Assembly (NCBI RefSeq): GCF_014280875.1
Contig: NZ_JACLAL010000014.1
Coordinates: forward strand, 1 to 64,000
DNA: 64,000 bases
Direction: 5' to 3'
From: Paenirhizobium daejeonense
GTDB taxonomy: Bacteria; Pseudomonadota; Alphaproteobacteria; Rhizobiales; Rhizobiaceae
Shown piece by piece: positions 33,700 to 41,621 of the stretch. How positions within the stretch are numbered: the first letter of the stretch is position 1; every line of letters begins with the position of its first letter. The notes beneath the pieces are model-generated. The model saw nothing but the letters and a program-made list of their open reading frames with translations. It had not been told where the DNA came from and did not search any database. The position numbers and the translations under genes were made by a program.

Positions 33700-33718
33700 G
33701 CTGGCCAGACAGATGTTC

Positions 33719-33741
33719 GCTCGTTAAATATAGTTTATATG
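33719..33741. promoter_or_regulatory. Transfer-region operator, site 5
   Basis: TATAGTTTAT lies at 33729-33738 within GTTAAATATAGTTTATATG. The 14-base core TAAATATAGTTTAT is identical to the minus-strand reading of site 2. It sits 13-16 bases upstream of the small membrane-protein gene at 33754, with GAAGGAGG as ribosome site between. Confidence 0.65.
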
Positions 33742-33753
33742 AAGGAGGCTTGA

Positions 33754-33987
33754 ATGCACCCTTGGAATGATCCCCGTCGCTATCAGGCGGCCGTACATCA
33801 GCAGGCTCAGATCAACGAGGAAGCTGCGGAACACGCTCGCGCCGAATCCAAGAAGGGCGGCGGTTTCGGCTATCTTGTGTTCATCCTTGCGGTCATCTTC
33901 TTCAAGCCGTTCGCGGAATATTGCATCGATCTCTACAACACGCTCGCCGGCTATGCTCAAAGCCTGGGCGCATTGTTCGGTTTCTGA
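33754..33987 (+). CDS. Small membrane protein of the transfer operon
   Basis: This 77-residue protein has a polar, charged N-terminal half (PRRYQAAVHQQAQINEEAAEHARAESKKGGG), one or two hydrophobic helices (FGYLVFILAVIFFKPFAEYCI, then YAQSLGALFGF). It has a strong GGAGG ribosome site and lies just after operator site 5, so it is likely translated. No family recognised. Its place between virB6 and virB8 suggests an accessory of the inner-membrane complex. Confidence 0.6.
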   Translation: MHPWNDPRRYQAAVHQQAQINEEAAEHARAESKKGGGFGYLVFILAVIFFKPFAEYCIDLYNTLAGYAQSLGALFGF

Positions 33988-34003
33988 ACAAGGAAGCTTG
34001 AGA

Positions 34004-34375
34004 ATGAAGAAAGTCGTGTCGACGATGCTCGCGCTCGGCCTGCTGCTTCCCGGCGCGGCACGGGCACAATCGCCAAGCTCGATCCTGCCGGTGCTAACCG
34101 GGGCTTATGCACCCGCTGAAGGCGGCTGCGAGGCTGCGGCCGCCGCATTTATCTATGTCGAGGAAAAGGCTATCGGTGCCAACAAGACCGCCGGCAAGGT
34201 GCTGTCCGTCAAACAGGACGGCAGTGCCTATACGCTCGATGTGTTGTGGATCGAGGCCGGCGCCGACGAAGCGGATGGCGACCGAGATACCGTCACGATC
34301 GAGGTGAAGGACGATCGCTCCTTCTTCTTCTCCAATACAGCGTCCAAGAAAACGCTGATGCGCTTGTGCAGCTAG
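34004..34375 (+). CDS. Secreted hypothetical protein of the transfer operon
   Basis: This 123-residue protein has a signal peptide MKKVVSTMLALGLLLPGAARAQ and an acidic, beta-rich mature part (YTLDVLWIEAGADEADGDRDTVTIEVKDDRSFFFSN) with a terminal cysteine (MRLCS) and one at EGGCEAAAA that could form a disulfide. It follows the small membrane-protein gene by 16 bases. No family recognised. Size and periplasmic location are compatible with an entry-exclusion or chaperone role, but nothing proves it. Confidence 0.6.
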   Translation: MKKVVSTMLALGLLLPGAARAQSPSSILPVLTGAYAPAEGGCEAAAAAFIYVEEKAIGANKTAGKVLSVKQDGSAYTLDVLWIEAGADEADGDRDTVTIEVKDDRSFFFSNTASKKTLMRLCS

Positions 34376-34480
34376 GACCTAGAGCTGCTGCACCGAGGAG
34401 CTGAGCGCTCCGTAATCCCAGGCTTTGCGGATTGATCTTGACGCCGCTCCACCCGGCAGAGGAGATCGTTCGGCCAAGCG

Positions 34481-34496
34481 AATAAACTATAGTTTC
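34481..34496. promoter_or_regulatory. Transfer-region operator, site 6 (virB8 promoter)
   Basis: AAACTATAGTTT (34484-34495) is a perfect 12-base palindrome. ATAAACTATA (34482-34491) is the reverse complement of the shared 10-mer. GCGAATAAACTATA here matches 14 bases of site 4 read on the other strand. It lies 34 bases upstream of virB8, implying that virB8-virD4 forms its own transcription unit. Confidence 0.68.
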
Positions 34497-34529
34497 TTTT
34501 TTCGCCGTCGGCGATCACCGGATACCCAA

Positions 34530-35264
34530 ATGACCAACGAAGACGCCGCCGCAAACACGCCCGAAACACCGCCGATCGATCTCACCGCCTATTGGAAAGC
34601 CGGCGCATCCTGGGAGGCCGAACTTTATCGCAAGGAGCGCCGATCCCGGAAGATCGCCTGGACCGTCGCCACCGTCGCCGGCATTTCCACGCTGCTCAGC
34701 CTGTCGGCCCTCAATCTCCTCGTTCCCTTGAAGCAGTTCGAGGCCGTGGTAGTGATCGCCGACAAGACCACCGGCTTCGTTGAGGTCGCCCGTTCCCTGA
34801 TTGAGAGCAAACTCTCGGAGAACGATGCCATCAAGACCGCCAACATCGTCCGTTACATCCGGGCGCGCGAGACCTATGATCCGCGCGCGCTCAAGGACAA
34901 TTACGACCTCGCCCAGCTCTATTCGACCGGGCAGGCTGCGGCCGACCTCCGCCACGAATTCGAGCCGTCGAACCCGCAATCGAAGGACAAGCTGCTCGGC
35001 CGCGACACGCGCATTGCTGTCACCATCAAGTCGGTCTCGTTCCTCAATGCCTCCACGGCGACGGTGCGCTTCTCGACCGAAACCCGCCGCGACAACACCC
35101 TGCGCCGCGAGCATTGGGTCTCGGTGGTTCGCTTCCGCTACACAACCGCGCCGCTGAAGAACGAATATCGTTTTGACAATCCGCTCGGCTTCCAGGCTAC
35201 CGAATATAGGCGCGACCAGGAATCGTTGCCCGAAGTTCTGCCGGCGGACAAGGCTGCGCGATGA
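34530..35264 (+). CDS. virB8: VirB8 inner-membrane channel protein
   Basis: This 244-residue bitopic protein has a cytoplasmic N-terminus of about 45 residues with WEAELYRKERRSRKIAW, one membrane helix (TVATVAGISTLLSLSALNLLVPL) and a periplasmic NTF2-like domain. The domain includes SENDAIKTANIVRYIRARETYDP and REHWVSVVRFRYT. It nucleates the channel by contacting VirB9 and VirB10. The ATG at 34530 follows the operator region; an upstream in-frame extension has no protein character. It overlaps virB9 by 4 bases. Confidence 0.92.
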   Translation: MTNEDAAANTPETPPIDLTAYWKAGASWEAELYRKERRSRKIAWTVATVAGISTLLSLSALNLLVPLKQFEAVVVIADKTTGFVEVARSLIESKLSENDAIKTANIVRYIRARETYDPRALKDNYDLAQLYSTGQAAADLRHEFEPSNPQSKDKLLGRDTRIAVTIKSVSFLNASTATVRFSTETRRDNTLRREHWVSVVRFRYTTAPLKNEYRFDNPLGFQATEYRRDQESLPEVLPADKAAR

Positions 35265-36046
35265 TGCGGAAATCTCTCCTCGCCCTCGCAGCGCTCGCGC
35301 TGCTCGCCACTGCGACCGTCTCGCCCGCGGCCGATCCCCGCATCCGCTACATCACCTTCAACAACAATTCCGTCGTCACCGTGCCGGCCGGTCTCGGCGT
35401 CTCCACGATGATCCAGCTTGGCAGCTCCGAGGTGATCGAAACGATTTCGGCCGGCGATACCGCCAGCTGGTCGATAGTGCCGAAGAAGGGTTCCGGCATC
35501 CTGTTCGTCAAGCCCTTGCGCGAAAATGCCGAGACCAACGTCAACATCGTCACAAACCAGCGCGTCTATGCGTTGCTTCTGAAAGGTTCCGCCGCGGCCG
35601 ACCTGCGCGCCGCCTTCCAGGTGCGGTTCAAATATCCTGATGAGGACGTCAATGCCCGGCTGCTGGCCGCCGCGCAGGAGAGCGCCAAGGACCCGTTGCT
35701 GAAGGATCTCGATCCGAACCGCCTGAACTACGATTATGTGTTCAAGGGCGACACCAGCCTGAAGCCACGTGTCGCCTTCGATGATGGCACGCATATGTAT
35801 CTGGAATTTCCCGGCGAAATCCCCGCGATCTTCGTGGTTGAGGGCAAGCGTCAGGAGTCGCTCATCAACCTGCGCACGCAAGGCAAATATGTCGTCGTCG
35901 ACAAGATCGCGGCGCAGTTCACCCTGCGCGCTGGCGACAAGTGGCTTTGCCTCTATAACCGGCAGGCCAATCGCCAATCCTTCGACCTCATCGAGGACGC
36001 GTACGGGCCGAAGCGCCTCGGCCATAAAGAGGAGCGCCAGCGGTGA
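35261..36046 (+). CDS. virB9: VirB9 outer-membrane core complex protein
   Basis: This 261-residue protein has a signal peptide (MMRKSLLALAALALLATATVSPAAD). It has an N-terminal domain with IRYITFNNNSVVTVPAGLGVSTMIQLG and a C-terminal domain with NRLNYDYVFKGDTSLKPRVAFDDGTHMYLEF and GDKWLCLYNR. The order and motifs are those of VirB9/TrbG. It forms the periplasmic/outer-membrane ring with VirB7 and VirB10. Start and stop overlap both neighbours by 4 bases. Confidence 0.93.
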   Translation: MMRKSLLALAALALLATATVSPAADPRIRYITFNNNSVVTVPAGLGVSTMIQLGSSEVIETISAGDTASWSIVPKKGSGILFVKPLRENAETNVNIVTNQRVYALLLKGSAAADLRAAFQVRFKYPDEDVNARLLAAAQESAKDPLLKDLDPNRLNYDYVFKGDTSLKPRVAFDDGTHMYLEFPGEIPAIFVVEGKRQESLINLRTQGKYVVVDKIAAQFTLRAGDKWLCLYNRQANRQSFDLIEDAYGPKRLGHKEERQR

Positions 36047-37461
36047 GCAAAATCGACTTCGACCATCTCGATGGACAAAGCAGCGTGGCAAACGACCGTA
36101 ATGGTCGCCTCGGCAAGCTGGCCCTTCCGGTCCTGCTCGTCGTCGGCGTGGGCGTCCTGGCATACGTCAACTGGCCGACCGAACCACAGAACCCCAGCCT
36201 CTCCGAAGGCAGCGGCGAGAGCTTCGAGACTTCGAACTCCAGCATTCGCGATTTCCCCGACGAGCCGGTGAAGCAGGCGGCAGATCCCAACCTGGTGCAG
36301 ATTCCCGTCGCGGAGAAGAAGCCGGTGGATTCCGCCGATGTCGACGTCACCGTCAACCAGGGCGACGATCTCGAAAAGCTGCGGCAGATCGAGGAAGCGC
36401 GCCGCAGGGCTGAGGAGGAGCGGTTACTGATGGAAGAGGCTCGCCGGCGCGCGGAAGAAAATGCCCGTCTCGCAGAGCTGGAGGCCAAGCGCCGGGAGGA
36501 AGAAGAGAAGGCGCGGTGGGAACGGCTGCGCTCCGAGCAAATCGTCCTCGATGGCTCGAACCGGGAGACGCTATCCGGGGACCAGGCGGTGACCATCGCC
36601 GACGATGGCCAGCTCGTCGCGGTCCCCGGCGCGGAAAGCGATGCCAACAAGGCGTTCCTCGCCCAGTCGGAAAAGCAGACGGCAGGCATCGTCAAGGCGA
36701 CCCGCTTCGACCGAAAGGATGCGCTGGTCGCCCAAGGCACCATGATCCGTGGCTTCCTCGAGACGGCGATCAACACCGACCTGCCCGGCATGGTGCGCGC
36801 CGTCGTGCGCGAGGATGTCCGCTCTCTCGATGGCGGCCGCATCCTCATTCCGAAGGGCTCGCGGCTGGTCGGGGAATACAAGTCCGGCCTGGCACGCGGC
36901 CAGAAGCGCATCTTCATCGTCTGGTCCCGTGTCATCCGCTCGGACGGCGTCTCCGTCGAGATTGCCTCCCCTGGCGCCGATCGTCTCGGTCGCGCCGGGC
37001 TCACCGGTGAAATCGACACGCATTTCTGGGAGCGTTTCGGGTCGGCGATCATGCTGTCGGTGATCGGGGGCGCGGCCGAATATGTCTCGGCGCTGGGCGA
37101 TACCGCCGCGGAAAGCGCTCGCTCGATCTCCACGGTCGATCCGATCACCGGCGCGGTGACGACGATCACCACCGAGCCGAGCCGTACGGCTGCTGAAGCC
37201 CGCTCGATCGCCGCCGAGAAATCGTCGGCCGTCCTCCAGGACATCGCCAACGAAGCCTTCAAGGAAAGCTCGAAGATCCCGCCGACGATCTATGTCGCGC
37301 AGGGCGAGTCGATCATCGTCTATCTCAGGCGCGATCTCGACTTCTCCGCCTTCTATGCCGACCCGGTCCGGCAGGAGATGATGCGGCTGAAGCGCGGTGG
37401 CCATATCCGGCGCAATGTCGATCCGACGCCCTACTATCCGATAGCGCCGGTCTACAAATGA
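36043..37461 (+). CDS. virB10: VirB10 scaffold protein
   Basis: This 472-residue protein starts with GTG. A single membrane helix (LALPVLLVVGVGVLAYVNWP) near residues 23-42 anchors it. A highly charged coiled coil (about 107-165: RRRAEEE, RRRAEEN and related repeats) replaces the usual proline-rich periplasmic linker. The C-terminal beta-barrel domain is the TrbI/VirB10 type (TRFDRKDALVAQGTMIRGFLETAI, RILIPKGSRLVGEYKSGL, IYVAQGESIIVYLRRDLDF). It spans both membranes and relays ATP energy. It overlaps virB11 by 4 bases. Confidence 0.93.
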   Translation: MSKIDFDHLDGQSSVANDRNGRLGKLALPVLLVVGVGVLAYVNWPTEPQNPSLSEGSGESFETSNSSIRDFPDEPVKQAADPNLVQIPVAEKKPVDSADVDVTVNQGDDLEKLRQIEEARRRAEEERLLMEEARRRAEENARLAELEAKRREEEEKARWERLRSEQIVLDGSNRETLSGDQAVTIADDGQLVAVPGAESDANKAFLAQSEKQTAGIVKATRFDRKDALVAQGTMIRGFLETAINTDLPGMVRAVVREDVRSLDGGRILIPKGSRLVGEYKSGLARGQKRIFIVWSRVIRSDGVSVEIASPGADRLGRAGLTGEIDTHFWERFGSAIMLSVIGGAAEYVSALGDTAAESARSISTVDPITGAVTTITTEPSRTAAEARSIAAEKSSAVLQDIANEAFKESSKIPPTIYVAQGESIIVYLRRDLDFSAFYADPVRQEMMRLKRGGHIRRNVDPTPYYPIAPVYK

Positions 37462-38456
37462 AGCAGTTCCCGTTTCTCGACAAAGCCCTGGAGCGGCTGA
37501 AGCCATTCCTCTCGGACGATCGCGTCTCCGAAATCTCGGTCAATCGCCCCGGCGAGGTGTTCATCGAGCGGCTCGGCGTCGCCGGCATGGAACGTGTTGT
37601 CGACGCGCAGTTTACCGCTGATTGGATCAGGACGCTGAGCGAGCGGGTGGCGGGCTCCACCAACCAGGTTGTCAACGAGGAACATCCCATCCTATCCGCC
37701 TCGCTACCGACCGGCGAGCGCTTCCAGTGCGTTCTGCCGCCGGCCGCACCTGCCGGCGGCGCGATCTCGATCCGCAAGCAGGTCATCCATGACATCGGCC
37801 TGGACGTCTACAAGAGCCGCGGCGCCTTCGACGACACACGCGTCGGTCGCCAACTCAGGCTTTCGCCGGCCGAAGAAACCCTTGCCGCCATGCTGCAGGG
37901 CGATGTCGATGTCATGCAGTTTCTCCGGACGGCCGTGCGCTCACGGGTTTCGATCGCCGTCTCGGGGGGCACCTCGACCGGCAAATCCACCTTCCTCAAC
38001 GCGCTTCTGAAAGAAGTTCCAGATGAGGAACGCATCGTGACGATCGAGGACACGCGCGAGCTGAGACCGCCTACTCCGAACACCGTCGCCCTGCTCGCAT
38101 CGAAGGGTGATCAAGGTCGGGCCAAGGTGACGCCACAGCAATTGCTGGAAGCGTCGCTGCGCATGCGGCCGGATCGGGTGATGCTCGGCGAGCTTCGCGG
38201 CGAGGAGGCTTTCTCCTTCCTCCAGGCGATCAATACCGGACATCCCGGCTCGTTGACCACGGTCCATGCCAATTCCGCACGCGACGCCTATGACCGTCTG
38301 GCATTGATGGTCATGCAAAGTGGCGTTCGGCTGCAGAAGCACGAAATCATCGACTATCTGAAGGAAGTGATCCCGGTGGTTGTACAGCTTCATAGGTTCC
38401 CGGACGGACGGCGCGTCGTGTCCGAGATCGTCTTCACCAAGGGGGACGTGCTGTGA
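37458..38456 (+). CDS. virB11: VirB11 traffic ATPase
   Basis: This 332-residue hexameric ATPase has an N-terminal domain (VSEISVNRPGEVFIERLG), Walker A GGTSTGKST near 170-178, Asp box TIEDTRELRPP and Walker B RPDRVMLGELRGEEAF. The His box is GHPGSLTTVHANSARDAYDRL. It switches the apparatus between pilus building and DNA transfer at the cytoplasmic face. It is joined by 4-base overlaps to virB10 and virD4. Confidence 0.94.
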   Translation: MKQFPFLDKALERLKPFLSDDRVSEISVNRPGEVFIERLGVAGMERVVDAQFTADWIRTLSERVAGSTNQVVNEEHPILSASLPTGERFQCVLPPAAPAGGAISIRKQVIHDIGLDVYKSRGAFDDTRVGRQLRLSPAEETLAAMLQGDVDVMQFLRTAVRSRVSIAVSGGTSTGKSTFLNALLKEVPDEERIVTIEDTRELRPPTPNTVALLASKGDQGRAKVTPQQLLEASLRMRPDRVMLGELRGEEAFSFLQAINTGHPGSLTTVHANSARDAYDRLALMVMQSGVRLQKHEIIDYLKEVIPVVVQLHRFPDGRRVVSEIVFTKGDVL

Positions 38457-40567
38457 ACCCGGCGATCCTGCTGTTCGGACTGGTGATCGCGGCTGCGATG
38501 GCGGCCTTCGTCTCCTCGCTTGCCTATGCCGGCCTCTATTACGCCTTCGACAACTCGACCTGGATGTTCCAGGCGCTGCAGGACGATATGCTCGCATCTT
38601 ATCGAGCGGCGCGTCTCGACCTCGCCACCGGCGACTGGCATCGGCCTGCGATTGCGGCTTGCGCTGGCGCGGTTGCTGGCTTCGCAATGCTCATCACCGC
38701 GATGACCGGCAGGAAGAAATCGACGGACGCGCGGTTTCTGAGCCCGCTGGAAGCGCGGACCCTCGGGCTTACCCGGACGGGCGGCGTGTTCGTCGGCCGG
38801 ATCGGTGGTAGCCTGATCAAGGTTCCGGGTGGCTTCACGCAGCGCGGGTCCGGCCGGCGGCGGTTCTTGAAGCCCATGCTGTTCGGCGGCAAGAAGCTCT
38901 GGATCGATGGCGATGACGTCGGCGGGTTCGTCATCGGCCCGCCGCGATCGGGTAAGGGCGCCTCACTGATCGTTCCGAATTGCCTGCTCTGGCCTGATAG
39001 CATCGTCGTGCTCGACATGCGCGGCGAGACCTATGAGGCGACGGCCGGCTATCGCTCAAAATTCTCGCGCGTGCTGCGGTTCTCTCCGGCGGATGAGAAT
39101 GGCGACACCGAATGCTATAATCCGCTGGATTTCGTGGCCATCGATCCGGACCAGCGCGATATCGACATCAACTCGATCGCGACCGCTCTGCTGCCGACAC
39201 CGAAGGGCGATGCTTACTGGATCTCCGATGCTCGCGCGCTGTTTGCCGGCGTCACATCCTGGGTGCTGGAAAACCCCGATATTCTCGATAAGGACAAGAA
39301 TCTCGGAACCGTCCTCAATGTCGTCGAGGGTGGCGATCAGCCGCTGCGCGAATGGCTGGGGGAAGTTGCCAATCCTGAGCTTCGCGCCGCGTGGATCAGC
39401 TCCTTTACCTATACCACCCTTGCCCGTTTCGCCGTCATGGCCAGCAAACAGTTCGACGGCGTCTATGGATCGCTCGCCGCCGCCGTGCGGCCGTTCAAGA
39501 ATAACCGAATCCTACGTGCGACGGCGCGGTCGACCTTCGACATCCGGGCGATGCGGCGCGAAAACATGAGCCTCTATCTGGATTTCCGTATCCAGCAGAT
39601 CGCTTCGATCGGGCCGATCTTCAACGTGCTGATGGTTCAGTTCATGGACTACATGTCCCGCAACATGATGAAGCGCGGCGAACGCCGCGTGCTGGTGCTG
39701 CTCGATGAATTCCAGAACCTCGGCAAGCTGGAAAACGCCCTGAACGTTGCCACTGTCCTCGGCGGTTATGGTATTCCTTGCTGGTTCTTCGTCCAGTCCC
39801 TGCGCTCGATCGACAACGTCTACACACGAGAGGGCCGGCAGACGCTGGTGAATTCGGCACGCGCACAAATCTTCCTCGGCGCCCAGGACCCGGAGGATCA
39901 GCGCTATGTCTCGCAGCTCCTCGGCGAACGGAAGGAGGTGACGGTCGACAAGGCGGTTTCGACAGGTATCACCCTCTTCGATCGCAAGGGCGCCACCATG
40001 TCGCACAAGACCACGATGCGCCCCCTCATGCGGCCCGACGAGCTTGGTGCAATGAACGAGACCCGATGCGTCATTAAGCTGCGCAATCAGCAGCCGATCT
40101 TCGGCGTGCGCAATTTCTACTATGCTGACGGCGAGTTGATAAGGCGGGCGTGGTTGCGCGTCCGGGCGCAAAAAGCGCAATCGATCGTCGGAACCGCAAC
40201 GCCTTTCTCCGAATTGGCTCTCGAGAGCAATGCATCCGCAGACGGCCCCACTCTTGCAACTGCCGGAGCGAAGTTTGCCGCAAGGTGTTCGGCCGCCGCG
40301 ACGTCGTCGACGACTAGGAATCCTGAAGTTCTCTTGGAACCCGCGCCGGCTCCACATCAATCAGAACATCGCGAGGGATCGGCTATCACGGATGCACCCG
40401 CCGGCGGGCCGGACTTCAAATCTGCCATGAAAAGAAGCGCCCAGCGAAGGACCGACGCGGAAAAGTCGCTGGAGAAAATCCTGACCTTCCTCGAAAACGC
40501 ACCCGCGAAGAAGCGGGCGGCCAAAAAGGTCCAGAAAGAGATAGCGTCGGCCTTTTCCGATAGATAG
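38453..40567 (+). CDS. virD4: VirD4/TraG-type coupling ATPase
   Basis: The 704-residue protein starts with GTG. Two N-terminal membrane helices are followed by Walker A GPPRSGKGAS near 162-171, SIVVLDMRGETYEATAGYRS and Walker B RVLVLLDEFQNLGKLE near 413-428. The TraG-type stretch CWFFVQSLRSIDNVY follows. The last 120 residues after about 580 are a variable, charged tail (lysine-rich KKRAAKKVQKEIASAF). It brings the relaxosome to the channel and pumps DNA. It is the last gene of the virB8-virD4 block. No relaxase gene follows in the window. Confidence 0.94.
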   Translation: MNPAILLFGLVIAAAMAAFVSSLAYAGLYYAFDNSTWMFQALQDDMLASYRAARLDLATGDWHRPAIAACAGAVAGFAMLITAMTGRKKSTDARFLSPLEARTLGLTRTGGVFVGRIGGSLIKVPGGFTQRGSGRRRFLKPMLFGGKKLWIDGDDVGGFVIGPPRSGKGASLIVPNCLLWPDSIVVLDMRGETYEATAGYRSKFSRVLRFSPADENGDTECYNPLDFVAIDPDQRDIDINSIATALLPTPKGDAYWISDARALFAGVTSWVLENPDILDKDKNLGTVLNVVEGGDQPLREWLGEVANPELRAAWISSFTYTTLARFAVMASKQFDGVYGSLAAAVRPFKNNRILRATARSTFDIRAMRRENMSLYLDFRIQQIASIGPIFNVLMVQFMDYMSRNMMKRGERRVLVLLDEFQNLGKLENALNVATVLGGYGIPCWFFVQSLRSIDNVYTREGRQTLVNSARAQIFLGAQDPEDQRYVSQLLGERKEVTVDKAVSTGITLFDRKGATMSHKTTMRPLMRPDELGAMNETRCVIKLRNQQPIFGVRNFYYADGELIRRAWLRVRAQKAQSIVGTATPFSELALESNASADGPTLATAGAKFAARCSAAATSSTTRNPEVLLEPAPAPHQSEHREGSAITDAPAGGPDFKSAMKRSAQRRTDAEKSLEKILTFLENAPAKKRAAKKVQKEIASAFSDR

Positions 40568-40650
40568 CTCCACCCGTGTCGCATATCGCCACCGATAGAG
40601 ACGGACCGCCACAGTACCTTTGTCCCCATAGCGGCGACGAAGCCTTTGGA

Positions 40651-41424
40651 TCAACGAATGTGACTGCCGCCGTTGACGTCAAGCGTCGCGCCGTTTAGCG
40701 AGTCCTGGCCATAGCGCAGCACGAAGGCGACAAGTTCCGCAACTTCTCTGGGCTCGGCCATATCGCCCACCGGTATCTCGCCCATCGCCGCCTCCCTGCT
40801 TTGCGCCGCAATGTAGTGTTCAGCCATGCCTGTTCGAACCAGCCCTGGTGCGATACACACCGCGGATGCGCCCTCGCGACCAAAACTGCGGGCGATAGAT
40901 TTGGTGAGATTGATCATTGCCGCGTTCGCAGCACCATAGGGGATGGAATCGGACGCGCTCCCGCGCTGTCCGGCCCGGCTGGCTATGTTCACAATGCGCC
41001 CTCCCCCTTCGGTTCTGAAATGCTGGAGGGCTTCCTTGCAAAGATCGGCGGCGGCGAAAAAATTAACCTGGAACTCGTTCTGCCACGCCGCTCTCCATTC
41101 TCCGGGCGGACTTTCAATGGAGATTTCGGTACGGATGCCGGCATTGTTGACGAGGCCGTGAACACGGCCAGCATAGTCGACGGCTTTCCGCCATAGTTCG
41201 AACGGGCCGTCGACGTCAGACAGATCGGCTTGAAGAAGAAGGCCGTTGCCGTCGATCCGGTCTAACAGTGTCTCCGCCTTATGCTCGTCCTGGCAATAAT
41301 GAATGATCGGCCGTCCGCCCTCCAGGGCGACGCGCTCGACAATAGCCGCCCCTATGCCGCCGGAGGCGCCGGTGACCAGGATTGTCTGCCCGAGCAGAGG
41401 CTTATCCACATGCCGTTCCATCAT
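40651..41424 (-). CDS. SDR-family oxidoreductase-like protein with altered active site
   Basis: This 257-residue Rossmann-fold protein has the cofactor motif TGASGGIGAA (19-28), a DLSDVDG acidic turn, NNAG, and the C-terminal CIAPGLVRTGM and LNGATLDVNGGSHIR typical of FabG-like members. The active-site segment reads IPYGAANAAMINLTK. The tyrosine is present, but the usual lysine four residues on (YxxxK) is asparagine. That makes ordinary dehydrogenase activity doubtful. It is a single gene, convergent with virD4, and looks like cargo rather than transfer machinery. Confidence 0.8.
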   Translation of the reverse strand: MMERHVDKPLLGQTILVTGASGGIGAAIVERVALEGGRPIIHYCQDEHKAETLLDRIDGNGLLLQADLSDVDGPFELWRKAVDYAGRVHGLVNNAGIRTEISIESPPGEWRAAWQNEFQVNFFAAADLCKEALQHFRTEGGGRIVNIASRAGQRGSASDSIPYGAANAAMINLTKSIARSFGREGASAVCIAPGLVRTGMAEHYIAAQSREAAMGEIPVGDMAEPREVAELVAFVLRYGQDSLNGATLDVNGGSHIR

Positions 41425-41569
41425 TCACTTCGCCTCCTTGAATATTCAGAGTTTAGGACCACGAGAAAACACAATCATCTGTCACATACCGCCGGCGCGG
41501 CGCGATCGTCCCGCAGCGTCGTGGGTATCCAGCGCTTTGGGACTACGCCTCTTTTTGGAGGCGAAGCCA

Positions 41570-41614
41570 CGACACGACACGAAATCGAGCGAAACGAAAC
41601 GAAACGCGAGGCGA
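41570..41614 (+). repeat. Pentamer repeat tract upstream of the RcgA-like gene
   Basis: Nine pentamers of related sequence occur in a row (CGACA twice, CGAAA, TCGAG, CGAAA three times, CGCGA, GGCGA). They end 7 bases before the TTG start of the next gene. A hairpin CGCCTC/GAGGCG lies just upstream at 41546-41563. It could be a leader or binding array, or slippage-prone sequence. Confidence 0.6.
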
Positions 41615-41621
41615 TAAGTCC

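Noticed and set aside
35988..37262. Long minus-strand open frame opposite virB10
   Set aside because: Serine/arginine-rich composition with no domain, fully covered by virB10 on the other strand.
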